From Noviherbaspirillum soli (GTDB lineage: Bacteria; Pseudomonadota; Gammaproteobacteria; Burkholderiales; Burkholderiaceae_D), in contig NZ_JACYOX010000004.1 of NCBI RefSeq assembly GCF_015352955.1, forward strand, positions 62,001 through 126,000: 64,000 nt of DNA, given 5' to 3'. Shown here piece by piece: positions 37,170 through 45,871 of this stretch. A program made the position numbers and the translations under genes. The notes below the pieces were generated by a model. The model had not been told where the DNA came from. It worked only from the letters and a program-made list of their open reading frames with translations, and made no database searches. The stretch's first letter is position 1; each line of letters opens with the position of its first letter.

Positions 37170-38492
37170 TCACGGCATTGTTACCTTGCTTTGGTTTTGC
37201 GGTATCGAAACCACTGATGCAAAGCCACCGCCCGACGTACGGAAGTTAGTTGTTTGGCCTTGATACATGCGAGCAGCGAGCAACTGAACGTGTCCTTGAT
37301 ATACATAATTGCGGATATCTACTTTAAATGGACCGTTTGCGTCGCCATAATGTGTGTGCCTCTCGCTCGGCGAAACAAAATGTTGAGCAACGTAATCGCC
37401 AGCCAAAATATCGTTCCAAGCACGTTTGGTAAGTTTGTCGCCGCGATAAACGGCCTTGCCTGCGAACCCTGAGACCGGTTTGAAAAATAGTTTGCGACGC
37501 GCCTTCCAGAGACGGTTCGCATTACAGGGCGTTACAGTTTCGGTTTTCGGAATACCCGTTGCAAGAATATCAATCCAGGGAGCCTCGATACCAAGCGAAC
37601 GTAAAGAATCTGGGTCGGAAAGAATTGCGAGATTGCGTTTGTTGGCGTACAGGGCATGTGCACGAGGGTGCGGCGTTACAACCACGGCGTCTGCAAAATA
37701 AGCGTCGCGCAGGGCAGTGCTCTCCGGCTCATCAAAGTAGAAGTCCGTCAGGCGGTTATAAACGAGATCAAGCCGTTTACCTCGGCAGACAATTATTCCG
37801 TTTTTGAACTCTAGTTCTTTTAAATCTGCAATTACGACGCTGATGCCATACTTCTCCAGCAAACCCTGAAACAACAGAAATTCAGGATACAAATACTGCT
37901 GTACTGGATTATTGTCGACGATGGCAACCGTTCGAAGTGGAAAATTTCGAGAAGCAAGTTCCCACTCGCATAAGAACATGTCAACGAACGCTTGGTCGGA
38001 AAAGCGGCGCTGAGGCAGCGGCGGTACCATCGTTTGCACTGGCGTACACAATGCACGCTGGGCTCTTATGAGAGCGCTATTTAAAAGTGCTCCACCCGCA
38101 TTCGTATTGATTTCGATAAGTTTTGGTCCATCCGCTGACAGATGAAAGTCGTAGCCGAAGAAAACACCTTGGGCCTTCACCTTATGGTGTGCAATTTCTG
38201 GCGCATCACTGAGTACATGCTGGCGGTATGCAGGCACGCCGACGACATGCTCGACAGCCCCGATGATGGCCGTCATCTTTTTAACATCGCTTGAATTTAC
38301 AAAAACAGGGTGGGCCGAAAAAAGGCCTGGCCGGTCTTCCTGAAGCTTTTCCAATGCATCGGGCGTGAAGGCGTTATCTTTCAATTCTCGGATTAGGGCA
38401 TCGCGATCGACGCCCCCACAAAAACAACTTTTATTGAGTTGGTCGACGGCAGAGGGAGTAGAGCCAGACGCTACTTCACAATTAGCTAGCAT
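37170..38492 (-). CDS. ATP-grasp-like protein of unknown substrate
   Basis: Seen: 440 residues from the ATG at 38492, which overlaps the DUF4865 stop by 7 bases. Early Cys-rich stretch SCFCGGVD (about 22-29). Residues typical of ATP-grasp folds: GVFFGYDFHLSADGPKLIEINTN (about 108-130), DLVYNRLTDFYFDEPES in the middle and FFKPVSGFAGKAVYRG (about 335-350). The last part HTHYGDANGPFKVDIRNYVYQG looks like the ATP/Mg-binding end. Family knowledge: such proteins ligate a carboxylate to an amine or thiol, as glutathione-type synthetases do. The pairing with DUF4865 suggests a small biosynthetic unit. Substrate unknown. Confidence 0.7.
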   Translation of the reverse strand: MLANCEVASGSTPSAVDQLNKSCFCGGVDRDALIRELKDNAFTPDALEKLQEDRPGLFSAHPVFVNSSDVKKMTAIIGAVEHVVGVPAYRQHVLSDAPEIAHHKVKAQGVFFGYDFHLSADGPKLIEINTNAGGALLNSALIRAQRALCTPVQTMVPPLPQRRFSDQAFVDMFLCEWELASRNFPLRTVAIVDNNPVQQYLYPEFLLFQGLLEKYGISVVIADLKELEFKNGIIVCRGKRLDLVYNRLTDFYFDEPESTALRDAYFADAVVVTPHPRAHALYANKRNLAILSDPDSLRSLGIEAPWIDILATGIPKTETVTPCNANRLWKARRKLFFKPVSGFAGKAVYRGDKLTKRAWNDILAGDYVAQHFVSPSERHTHYGDANGPFKVDIRNYVYQGHVQLLAARMYQGQTTNFRTSGGGFASVVSIPQNQSKVTMP

Positions 38493-39076
38493 ATTGACTT
38501 GTAGGCCGAGAAATCGAGAGCAGGAGCAGACAAATGCAATACTTGGTAAATCTGTGCATCCACCGGTAGTGCCTCTGGTAGCGCCGTCCATAGTGCAAAC
38601 CGAATGATTTCCCATGTTGCAGGATCAAGTCCAATGTAGCCAGAGTGATGGTTTGGAAGTTCAGCCCACCGGCGGTGCTGGGCATACTCGATACGACGAA
38701 CTTCCGCAAATTCTGCATCTGCAGGCACGTTTACCGTTTCCTTGGTAGCAAGCAGTGGAGTGGCCGTTTTAGCCAAACCCGTGGAAAAATACACGGGTAT
38801 CCAAGATTTGATCGTCGGACGCCCAAATGCCTGGGTTAGTGCTGAGAATTTATCACTCGCGATAAACGCGGTCATCGCCTGCGGATAGTTCCAAATGTAA
38901 AAAGGGGCGTAAGTGTTTTGATGTGCTCCGTCTTTTCCCTTTTCCGAAATTAGAAACGCTTTTTCAAACAGTCCGTCAAGTTTGTCAAACTGAGCACCTC
39001 GCTCCATAACGCGTGCTCGAATTGTGGTCATGTCATAATCCTCGGGAAAGGTAAATATGTATTGCATCGCTAACAT
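38486..39076 (-). CDS. DUF4865-family protein
   Basis: Seen: 196 residues starting MLAMQYIFTFPEDYDM. It has the motif YAPFYIWNYPQAMTAF (about residues 57-72) and KSWIPVYFSTG (about 90-100). Family knowledge: DUF4865 proteins share this dimeric alpha/beta pattern and are of unknown function. The stop overlaps the ATP-grasp gene start, so the two proteins are probably made in fixed ratio and may act together. Confidence 0.75.
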   Translation of the reverse strand: MLAMQYIFTFPEDYDMTTIRARVMERGAQFDKLDGLFEKAFLISEKGKDGAHQNTYAPFYIWNYPQAMTAFIASDKFSALTQAFGRPTIKSWIPVYFSTGLAKTATPLLATKETVNVPADAEFAEVRRIEYAQHRRWAELPNHHSGYIGLDPATWEIIRFALWTALPEALPVDAQIYQVLHLSAPALDFSAYKSIC

Positions 39077-39104
39077 GTGCTGTTCCTTAAATTATCTGTT
39101 TGCG

Positions 39105-39317
39105 TCAATGTTTTCCAAGCAGGGTCTGGGCCAGTGCTATGTAGACGCCATTCAGATTGCTGTCGTCGCCATTTCGGCGTGCAAAAATCTCAAGCGCTCG
39201 TAGTAGATGCTCCGCAACCTCCAAATCACCCTGATCGCAAGCGTGCTCGAATACTTCTAACACCTCCTGATCCAAGGTCCGTCTGCTTGTCCTACCAGGA
39301 TAACCGGTACGTTTCAT
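39105..39317 (-). CDS. Small hypothetical protein
   Basis: Seen: 70 residues, cytosolic and helical, with two leucine-rich amphipathic helices (QEVLEVFEHACDQGDLEVAEHLL). The pattern GDLEVAEHLLRALEIFARR resembles a single helix-turn-helix repeat of the ankyrin/TPR type. It lies 28 bases upstream of the DUF4865 gene on the same strand and likely belongs to its operon. Function unknown. Confidence 0.6.
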   Translation of the reverse strand: MKRTGYPGRTSRRTLDQEVLEVFEHACDQGDLEVAEHLLRALEIFARRNGDDSNLNGVYIALAQTLLGKH

Positions 39318-39339
39318 AGTGTTGGTTCACGGTATAAAG

Positions 39340-40035
39340 CTAAGCAGCCAAAGCTGGCACGAGAAAAAACACAGTATTTAAAAGGTATAGCCCGGACCCT
39401 ACTAGCAGCAGCCCGCCTGCAACGTCCAGCGCATGTTGATATTTTGAAAATATTAAAAATTTATCGAGTAGTTGCACGGCCCAGGCACCTAATGCGATTG
39501 GAATGGAGCGACCAATTGCAAACCCAAGCAGAAGAATGGCACCTAGCAGCGGCGAGCCGATACCAGCGACGATACCAAGCATAACAATCAGGACAGGCGT
39601 GCACACTGGGCAGACTGCCACTGCAAAGGGAATCCCCAAGATGAAAGCTCCCCAAGGACCTGTTGCAGATTTTCCCCGGAAAGACGCAGCGGGAAGGGGG
39701 ACGCGTACCCATCCAGCCCAGATCAGTCCGAGGAAAATCAGTAGCGGCCCCAAGACTACGCCCCAGTAGCGGCCAAGAAGATTTATTACCCAGCGTCCCC
39801 CATATCCGGCAATCACGCCAAGGGCAATATGAGTAACGATCAAACCAGTAATGAACATGCCGCCAAAAAGAAGTGCAGTCCGTTTTTCCCTTGCTCTTGT
39901 GACATATGCAAGCGACACTGGAATTGCAGCGATGGCGACCGGGTTGATACTGAAGGCTAATCCGGCCAGCAAGCCTATGCCGGCAGAAGCGTATCCTGCT
40001 TGCTCAATACTCTGACGCAGCGAGTCAATGTCCAT
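39340..40035 (-). CDS. CcdA/DsbD-family membrane protein
   Basis: Seen: 231 residues from the ATG at 40035, six predicted spans. The second half has AVAVCPVCTPVLIVM, a Cys pair. The first span, where CcdA normally has a Cys in FxSPC, reads SINPVAIAAIP and has none. Family knowledge: CcdA/DsbD shuttles electrons through two membrane cysteines; without the first one, thiol transfer by the usual mechanism is doubtful. Such proteins in MerR-linked operons may instead act in metal or thiol handling. The start overlaps the thioredoxin-like gene by 11 bases. Confidence 0.75.
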   Translation of the reverse strand: MDIDSLRQSIEQAGYASAGIGLLAGLAFSINPVAIAAIPVSLAYVTRAREKRTALLFGGMFITGLIVTHIALGVIAGYGGRWVINLLGRYWGVVLGPLLIFLGLIWAGWVRVPLPAASFRGKSATGPWGAFILGIPFAVAVCPVCTPVLIVMLGIVAGIGSPLLGAILLLGFAIGRSIPIALGAWAVQLLDKFLIFSKYQHALDVAGGLLLVGSGLYLLNTVFFLVPALAA

Positions 40036-40297
40036 GAAACGGTTGGTGCTCAAGCCGCTGTTGTAGTGCTTTTGCCAGTTGGGCCGGGGTAGGCAACGAA
40101 GCGAATACGACCTCTTTATCAATTGCCAATGCGGGCAACGTTAAAATCCCAAGCTCGACAGCATAGTCGAGTTCCTTTAGGGCGTTGACTTCTCGCCAGG
40201 AGACGCCCGGTGCGCTGCGTTCGGCGGCAGCTTTCAACTCATCGCGTGCCGCTGCGCACTTGCGGCATCCCTCAGTAAAAAACAGTTCAACGATCAT
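40025..40297 (-). CDS. Small thioredoxin-like protein
   Basis: Seen: 90 residues from the ATG at 40297 (IVELFFTEGCRKCAAARDEL). CRKC active-site motif after a beta strand, cis-Pro region GILTLPALAI, and a His-containing C-terminus. Family knowledge: thioredoxin/glutaredoxin fold; such short forms reduce disulfides or bind metal. It overlaps the MerR gene (ATGA) and the CcdA-like gene, so all three are one operon. Confidence 0.8.
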   Translation of the reverse strand: MIVELFFTEGCRKCAAARDELKAAAERSAPGVSWREVNALKELDYAVELGILTLPALAIDKEVVFASLPTPAQLAKALQQRLEHQPFHGH

Positions 40298-40710
40298 GGC
40301 TTTTTTCCACTTTTGGCTTCTTCGAGGGCGGCCAAAATGGCACACTCGCCCACCGGGATAGCGTCACCAGCGCAGTTGCTAATCATGATGTCGAGTGCTT
40401 TTGACATGGTTTTCAGCGCTTTGATGCGCGCTTCAATTTGGAGCTTCTTTTCAACGGCTAGACGGCGCACATCGCTACAGCAGGCTGTTGTGTGCTCACG
40501 CAGTTCTAATAGCTCACGAATTTCGGCCAGCGTAAAACCGCAGGCTTGCGCATGTTTGATGAAATGAATACGTTGCGCTGAATCTTCTCCGTATAGCCTA
40601 TAGCCGGCTCGCGTGACTGATGCAGGGCGTACCAATCCCTCCCTTTCGTAATACCGAAGAGAGTCTGTAGAAATTTCTGCGATGGCAGCAAGTTTTCCGA
40701 TGGTCAACAT
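40294..40710 (-). CDS. MerR-family metal regulator
   Basis: Seen: 138 residues from the ATG at 40710. A start at 40734 is excluded because the predicted -10 element sits at 40735-40740, which would put transcription start inside it. Winged helix MLTIGKLAAIAEISTDSLRYYE. Metal-site residues: TTACCSD (about 77-83) and ISNCAGDAIPVGEC (C-x9-C). This spacing matches neither the Hg (C-x8-C) nor the Cu (C-x7-C) paralogue here. Metal is therefore unassigned; Zn/Cd/Co types are possible. Autoregulated via the promoter just upstream. Confidence 0.85.
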   Translation of the reverse strand: MLTIGKLAAIAEISTDSLRYYEREGLVRPASVTRAGYRLYGEDSAQRIHFIKHAQACGFTLAEIRELLELREHTTACCSDVRRLAVEKKLQIEARIKALKTMSKALDIMISNCAGDAIPVGECAILAALEEAKSGKKP

Positions 40711-40734
40711 ATACGCTTGCTCTGCTAAAACCAT

Positions 40735-40766
40735 AGTCTAAACCTTAGAGTAGAATCCAAAGTCAA
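40735..40766 (-). promoter_or_regulatory. MerR-type promoter of the thioredoxin/CcdA operon
   Basis: Minus strand TTGACT (40761-40766), 20-base spacer, TAGACT (40735-40740). The spacer holds a weak dyad (CTTTGGA...TCTAAGG). Long-spacer promoter typical of MerR regulation. Confidence 0.75.
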
Positions 40767-41025
40767 GGATTATTTTCAATCTCGCTTCAGGCATATTTAA
40801 ATGTGTAATTGAGCCGTAATCCACGACGCTGTCGGCAAGCATAGCCAAGACATCTAAACACTTCAGCCAATCTGCGCCAGTTATTCCAATTAGCAGCCCG
40901 TGGCCAGGAAAATCAGTGACCAAGTTGTTTAAAATCGCAGCAGAGCAGTCGACAAACGCAACCTTTACAATGCAACGTCTTAAGAAAATAGAATAGCGAC
41001 GTCAATAGCAAGGTTTCACTAATGT

Positions 41026-42018
41026 TTGCATGGACTTTCTAAATACTGCCCGGTGGATCGACTCACTGAACATATTGATATACACTCTCTTCGTCATTCA
41101 CTAAACGCCAATAATATGCTTGATGCAAAGAAAAAGCTGTTCGATGTCGAGCACGCGTTGCTAATGTACGCACATAGCTTTGTTATCCTCCCGGCAGTTG
41201 GTATTTATGACACAGAACGCCTAAAGGAATTCGCTGAAGTCACCAAGAAGTGCCATATATACGTCATTGGTGAAACTCCAACAATAGCACTTAAGGATGT
41301 GCGACAAGATGGATGCTCTGCAAAGTTTTACGTGACCGTCGGAAGCGATATGGTTGAGCTAAATTTCGAGTTGCCTGAAGGCGCGAACGTAATCGAGGAG
41401 AACGATAGATTCCGCTTTGTGAGTCCAGAAGGCCGAGAATTCGCCATTGAAGATTTGGACATTGCTATGGCAGTCAGGAGAAAGATCCCGGTACATTTCA
41501 ATGTACTGTATATCGGTCAGGCTTTCGGTTCCGCAGGAGAAAGATCCGCACTTGATCGTTTGAAGAAACACGAAACCTTGCAGAAAATTGCTTTAAATGG
41601 TATTGCACAGGGAAGTTCTTTGACACTTCTGCTGCTTGAGATAGTTCCTGCGACAGGATTAGTGACTGTAATGAATCCATTCGCACAAAACCAGAAAGTT
41701 GGCAATGAGCGGATCAGAGCAGGCATAGATAAGTTATTTGGCACAACGGAAAAAGAACGGGTAGCGTTGTATGAAGCGTCTCTAATCCGATACTTCCAGC
41801 CACGGTATAATAAGGAATTCAAAGACAGCTTTCCTTCAACAAATATGAAAGTGTTGAAGGACTGCTACTCCAAAGATTTCTCCGCAGTTATCGCTGAGAT
41901 CAATTTTGATGATTTGCCATGGGATTTGAGGTCAGAACTTGTGCCGTCTAAACCCTCCCACATCGCCACTCACAATCTTCATACTACGGAAGAACGGTCT
42001 ATTTTCTTTTCCTCCTAA
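41026..42018 (+). CDS. GIY-YIG-like nuclease domain protein
   Basis: Seen: 330 residues; the frame starts with TTG at 41026, and an in-frame GTG at 41053 or ATG at 41116 is also possible. Residues about 160-270 resemble a GIY-YIG nuclease: VLYIGQAF...ERSALDRLKKH and, about 90 residues on, YEASLIRYFQPRYN (catalytic Glu and the closing P-x-Y-N). The N-terminal 150 residues are of unknown fold. Family knowledge: GIY-YIG proteins include homing and restriction endonucleases and UvrC. Role here unknown; a possible defence or mobile-element function is inference. Next genes on the opposite strand converge. Confidence 0.65.
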   Translation: MHGLSKYCPVDRLTEHIDIHSLRHSLNANNMLDAKKKLFDVEHALLMYAHSFVILPAVGIYDTERLKEFAEVTKKCHIYVIGETPTIALKDVRQDGCSAKFYVTVGSDMVELNFELPEGANVIEENDRFRFVSPEGREFAIEDLDIAMAVRRKIPVHFNVLYIGQAFGSAGERSALDRLKKHETLQKIALNGIAQGSSLTLLLLEIVPATGLVTVMNPFAQNQKVGNERIRAGIDKLFGTTEKERVALYEASLIRYFQPRYNKEFKDSFPSTNMKVLKDCYSKDFSAVIAEINFDDLPWDLRSELVPSKPSHIATHNLHTTEERSIFFSS

Positions 42019-42160
42019 AACAATCGTTGTGCTGGAAGCCCGTGAGAATAGTGTCAGGGATAATAAATGTAATAACATCTTCTTTTGCAATAATTAACTC
42101 AAGCTCCTTACCAACCGTTTGAACACTGTTATTAGTCAACATATATAGTCGCGTTGTTTC

Positions 42161-42787
42161 TCAAACCGATTTGTGACACCATTTTAATTTTTTACCGCTA
42201 CCGCACCAGCAGGCAGTGTAGGGGCCAAAAGACGGAAATCGCGGTAGCAGTCGTATGTGGAGCGTCTCAAGATTTCGTTCTATATTTCCATACTCTATGG
42301 CGTCGCGGTCGTTCAGCCGCAGTTCACCGTGCTGTAGAGCCCGTTCCCCCCGGTTCAAAAATTCGTACTCATCATCGAACGCCTGAAGATAAGCTAAAAC
42401 GTCTGGGTCCCGGCTAATCGCACGTCGAAGGTTGTTGACTTGACGACCGTCATATCTGGCTGACGGATCTGCAAGAAATAGGATGCGTTGCGTTTGTCTT
42501 GTTTTTGGCGATATATCGACCATTTCACCACCGGGATTTCTCCACACGGCATGAAACTCAGCTTCTATGAAAACGCCAGGTAACTCCCACAGAGCCCAGC
42601 CAATGACTGACTCGCCACCTGCGTTGCGCGCCTGGTCTTCCACAAGGACAAAACACTCATTAACGGGAGCGCCTAATAATGGCAGAACATCAACGTACTC
42701 TGGAGCCGGGTTCGGAACAATCTCATGGCAGAGCGACAGGATTGGCCCACTTATGTCGGCTGGCGTAATTGGGTGTTGAAATTTCAT
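42161..42787 (-). CDS. SEC-C motif protein
   Basis: Seen: 208 residues, soluble. The C-terminus has the SEC-C zinc motif CWCGSGKKLKWCHK (about 192-205). Family knowledge: SEC-C motifs bind zinc (CxC...CH/CC) and occur at the ends of SecA and of many small proteins. The N-terminal 180 residues show no recognised domain. Lies 64 bases downstream of the next minus-strand gene, so it may be cotranscribed with it. Confidence 0.75.
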   Translation of the reverse strand: MKFQHPITPADISGPILSLCHEIVPNPAPEYVDVLPLLGAPVNECFVLVEDQARNAGGESVIGWALWELPGVFIEAEFHAVWRNPGGEMVDISPKTRQTQRILFLADPSARYDGRQVNNLRRAISRDPDVLAYLQAFDDEYEFLNRGERALQHGELRLNDRDAIEYGNIERNLETLHIRLLPRFPSFGPYTACWCGSGKKLKWCHKSV

Positions 42788-42850
42788 GGTAAAGATTTCT
42801 GGTGGCTAATAAACGATTTATGTGACCGCCCCCTTTATCGCTATTGTGTT

Positions 42851-43972
42851 CTACAGACAACTTGCAATAGCCGATACTATGGTTGCAATATTGGCAACGT
42901 TTGGTAATGAACTAAGTAGGGCTGACACGATCGTTTTCTTGGGTTTGCCACTGCGAAAGGCTTCCTCAACTTCATCAACTATTTCAAAAGCTGCTGCTCT
43001 ATCCGATTCCGGTAAATCTACTTGCTTTAACTCATGCCTTAGAGCTTCAATATGTTGCAAGGCACGATGGTCGATATGGACAACATTGGTGGAATTATCA
43101 ACTGAGTTTTGATTAATGCGAGTGTTATTGCCGCTAACGTTATATGTAATATTTTGGACTGCACTTTTCGCTTCTGGCATGCCAAGCTTATGCACGTCCA
43201 TCTGATAATGGGCCTTGATTTGGTGAAAATCTTCATGGAAGCCAGGATCAATCACTCGGTAAGTTTCTTTGGCTCCGTTAGACATTCGACGTAAGATCAA
43301 GTCGCCGGACTCAATCAATAATCCATCGGCTTCCATAAAGATCTTGTTTTTCTGTACGCTTGCCTTACGCCCTGCCACTTCAGTTCCGTCAGATTTCAAT
43401 ATGTCGATCGTGTCATTCATTAATTCAGAAAAGGGCACTTTTACTTCTCCTATAGTTGAAAGCGGCACCGAAGATGTACGCCAAAATCGGAGTCTAATAA
43501 GTTCTAATTCATCCGAAAGCTGAACTAGCCGCCTGCGAATCAAATTAATTGTATTGATTTGATATAAGGAACGTTCAACGTCGATGCGAGTGTCCCATTC
43601 TTCAACTTTGATGCCGCACCGATTACCTTTACGCACCATCCCTTCAATTTGAATATCCAGGCGCTTTAAATAAAGAGAGTCGTCTAAAAATTGACTCGCC
43701 AACGCCAAAACTCGCGCTTTCGCTTCATCTGACAGTGGCAACATAAGATGTTCCACTATGGCAACAATCTCGCCGTGGATCTGTGTACAATATTCAGAAA
43801 GCTCTCTTGTTATTGCCTCCATGCAAGCCAGTAAGGAAGTTTTGAAAGTATTTTTTCTTAGAGGGTCAAATAACGCGAGTGCATTATTCCCGGCCAGTAG
43901 TAGCCTACCTGTGTGGTCCTCTTTGATGCGATGCAAGTGACTCGTCAAAAGCTTGATTGCGTTGTGCTGCAT
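42851..43972 (-). CDS. Unknown helical protein with an N-repeat motif
   Basis: Seen: 373 residues, mostly helical in residues 1-165, with an RGD/E-rich beta part in the middle. At about 270-300 a stretch SGNNTRINQNSVDNSTNVV has alternating Asn/Ser. The last 20 residues are hydrophobic (LPNVANIATIVSAIASC). Family knowledge: similar Asn-rich N-x-x-N repeats appear in AbiTii-like and other bacterial effector proteins, though I cannot assign this protein to a family. It is followed by the SEC-C gene. Inferred: possible two-gene phage-defence or stress unit. Confidence 0.55.
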   Translation of the reverse strand: MQHNAIKLLTSHLHRIKEDHTGRLLLAGNNALALFDPLRKNTFKTSLLACMEAITRELSEYCTQIHGEIVAIVEHLMLPLSDEAKARVLALASQFLDDSLYLKRLDIQIEGMVRKGNRCGIKVEEWDTRIDVERSLYQINTINLIRRRLVQLSDELELIRLRFWRTSSVPLSTIGEVKVPFSELMNDTIDILKSDGTEVAGRKASVQKNKIFMEADGLLIESGDLILRRMSNGAKETYRVIDPGFHEDFHQIKAHYQMDVHKLGMPEAKSAVQNITYNVSGNNTRINQNSVDNSTNVVHIDHRALQHIEALRHELKQVDLPESDRAAAFEIVDEVEEAFRSGKPKKTIVSALLSSLPNVANIATIVSAIASCL

Positions 43973-44166
43973 CTTTGCCGTTTTTATTCTTGGGTTGATC
44001 TACGTCGAAGAGCCGAGCGGTGCCCAACCATGGTAACCAATTTGGTACTGAATATGCTGTTTGTCGCTACTCGATATAGGCCTTGCTTCGCTTGTCGCAT
44101 TGGTAGCATCAGCTAATAATAACGGAAAATTCTATTGGAAGTTTGTAACGATGGGCAGGTTAAAAA

Positions 44167-44199
44167 AATAAGGAGGCCGTAGAAGCGCCTCCTTATTTG
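44167..44199 (-). terminator. Terminator of copCD
   Basis: AAATAAGGAGGC (44167-44178) pairs with GCCTCCTTATTT (44188-44199). Read on the minus strand it is followed by a T-rich run (TTATTTTTTTAA), so it ends the copC-copD transcript. Confidence 0.85.
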
Positions 44200-44266
44200 T
44201 GTGGAGTGCTTTGCTGCCGCTGCATAAGAGGAATAGATCTAAAGTTACGCGACAGCGGGGCGTAAC

Positions 44267-45202
44267 TCATGACACTGTAGGGGCTACTTCACTCGCGAGA
44301 ACAGCGGCGGCAACCACTGCTCCAACGAGAAGGGCGGCCTCGACGTATAGCACCGTTTTTAACCGTTGCATTCCGGCCTTTAGTGATTGCTCTTCATTTC
44401 TTTCGTCAAGGACTAAGGGGAAACCCGCAAACCGATTGTAACCACCAAGGGCAACTGCAAGCGCAATCAGGCATAACTTCACAGTGAGAGCTTGTCCCCA
44501 TGTAGTCGAGACAAAATCTTCCAAACTGCGAAGTCCATGGTAGGCGTTATAAACCCCGGTAGCCAGAATGCCGATCAGTGCGACTGTGGCAGTTGTCGAC
44601 AGCGATACCAAAAAACGCTGCGTAACGTGCCGATCAGGCGGGAGACGGAACTGTGCACGCGGCAGGGCAATGAATCCTGAAACCAGCACGATTCCGACCC
44701 AGCATGCCATGAATGCGATGTGAAGCCAGTCAATGGCAACCGCCAAGCGGAAAAGGCCGCCTTCGGCTGCATGGCTACTGGCTGCTCGGGTGAACATGAA
44801 TGCTCCGAGCAATAACCCAATCAACCAAGTTTTTACTTGGCGATTGCTGTGGTTTCTGTAGAAAGCGTAAAACAATGCAAGGGCAGTCAGTAAGACCAGC
44901 CCATAAAGCCCAAGTCGACCATAGCTGGTCGAGGTAAGCATTGTCTGAAAAGCCTCCGAAGCATCGGAAAGCGGCACGTCACCCATCGCAGCGGCAGCGA
45001 TCCAAAGATTAGCAATGCTGCCGACTCCACAGATGATGCACGAAATAAAAAAGCTTAAATCGAGCAGGCGCAGGACGCTGTCTGTCCAGGTGCCTTCAGA
45101 CCCAGAGATCCATATACGAACAAAAAGCACTCCCACGAGCCACGCAAGGCTCCCGTTCAGTAACGAGATCGCTGCCCAGTGAAGCACTGACGTAAGCGGC
45201 AT
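44267..45202 (-). CDS. copD: Copper resistance membrane protein CopD
   Basis: Seen: 311 residues with eight hydrophobic spans and a conserved middle HAAEGGLFRLAVAIDWLHIAFMACWVG containing His/Met residues. Family knowledge: CopD (PcoD) is an inner-membrane copper protein thought to move copper with CopC. The ATG directly follows the copC stop (TAAATG). A strong terminator lies downstream at 44167-44199. Confidence 0.9.
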   Translation of the reverse strand: MPLTSVLHWAAISLLNGSLAWLVGVLFVRIWISGSEGTWTDSVLRLLDLSFFISCIICGVGSIANLWIAAAAMGDVPLSDASEAFQTMLTSTSYGRLGLYGLVLLTALALFYAFYRNHSNRQVKTWLIGLLLGAFMFTRAASSHAAEGGLFRLAVAIDWLHIAFMACWVGIVLVSGFIALPRAQFRLPPDRHVTQRFLVSLSTTATVALIGILATGVYNAYHGLRSLEDFVSTTWGQALTVKLCLIALAVALGGYNRFAGFPLVLDERNEEQSLKAGMQRLKTVLYVEAALLVGAVVAAAVLASEVAPTVS

Positions 45203-45571
45203 TTATTTGACCGTAAAAGTGTAGTCGCCCTTACGCGGATGCCCATCTGGTCCTACTGCAGTCCAACGCACGGTATAAGCGCCAGAGCCAAGCGTTGGCA
45301 CATCAAGGTGCAGTTTGGTCGGATTGGACGCGTCAACTCGTGCCTTCGAAGTAGGGACTTCCTTGCCCGCTTTATCAAGTACCTTAATCGAACTGAATGC
45401 GCCTTCCAGTTTTTCATTGAATACCAATACCACCTCTTTGGGAGGGGTATCAAGGGTGGCACTAGCTGGAGGGGATGACTCTTTGATGGCTGCATGTGCG
45501 AGAGCGGAGCCGCTTACGGCTGCAGCCGATGCGATTAGTAGGACAGAGAAAACCGCTTTGAGACTAAACAT
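45203..45571 (-). CDS. copC: Periplasmic copper-binding protein CopC
   Basis: Seen: 122 residues from the ATG at 45571; the frame is open far upstream, but this is the start of a signal peptide (about 1-26, ending ALAH). The mature N-terminus HAAIKESSP begins with the His of the Cu(II) site, and the C-terminal YTVRWTAVGPDGHPRKGDYTF holds the DGH motif with the second conserved His. Typical CopC beta-barrel size. Role: Cu(II) carrier in the periplasm, paired with CopD. Confidence 0.92.
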   Translation of the reverse strand: MFSLKAVFSVLLIASAAAVSGSALAHAAIKESSPPASATLDTPPKEVVLVFNEKLEGAFSSIKVLDKAGKEVPTSKARVDASNPTKLHLDVPTLGSGAYTVRWTAVGPDGHPRKGDYTFTVK

Positions 45572-45624
45572 AGTTGCCCTTGTTTCTTGAAAGTGGTTGT
45601 TTGGATTAGCCGCAATTTGATGCG

Positions 45625-45655
45625 GTATTCTTACAATTTTAGAGTAAAAGAATAC
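45625..45655. repeat. Inverted repeat in the copC leader
   Basis: GTATTCTT (45625-45632) and AAGAATAC (45648-45655), 15 bases between. May be an operator or a leader hairpin for copCD. No CopR- or CueR-type site was found there. Confidence 0.4.
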
Positions 45656-45754
45656 AAGGTTCGAATCCGAAGCCTTCATTGAAGATTGCTCAGATCGTGG
45701 TTTCGGCAAAAAATTTACCCCGTAGTTAACTTCACTGTTTTCATCTTGTACATC

Positions 45755-45795
45755 AAAAAGGAAAAAGGACCTTTGGGAAAAGCTTTTTTCCTTTT
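45755..45795. terminator. Possible bidirectional terminator
   Basis: AAAAAGGAAAAAG pairs with CTTTTTTCCTTTT (45783-45795) across 15 bases. AT-rich stem between the copC leader and the copZ promoter. Confidence 0.4.
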
Positions 45796-45810
45796 GTTTG
45801 CGCAAAGGCC

Positions 45811-45841
45811 TTGACCTTCCAACCGCTGGAAGGTCTAAAGT
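45811..45841 (+). promoter_or_regulatory. CueR-type promoter of the copZ operon
   Basis: TTGACC (45811-45816), 19-base spacer, TAAAGT (45836-45841). The dyad ACCTTCC-N7-GGAAGGT (45814-45834) is identical in its arms to the site before copA at 33364. Confidence 0.92.
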
Positions 45842-45871
45842 GATGCTTCGATCATATAAGGAGGCTTTACC

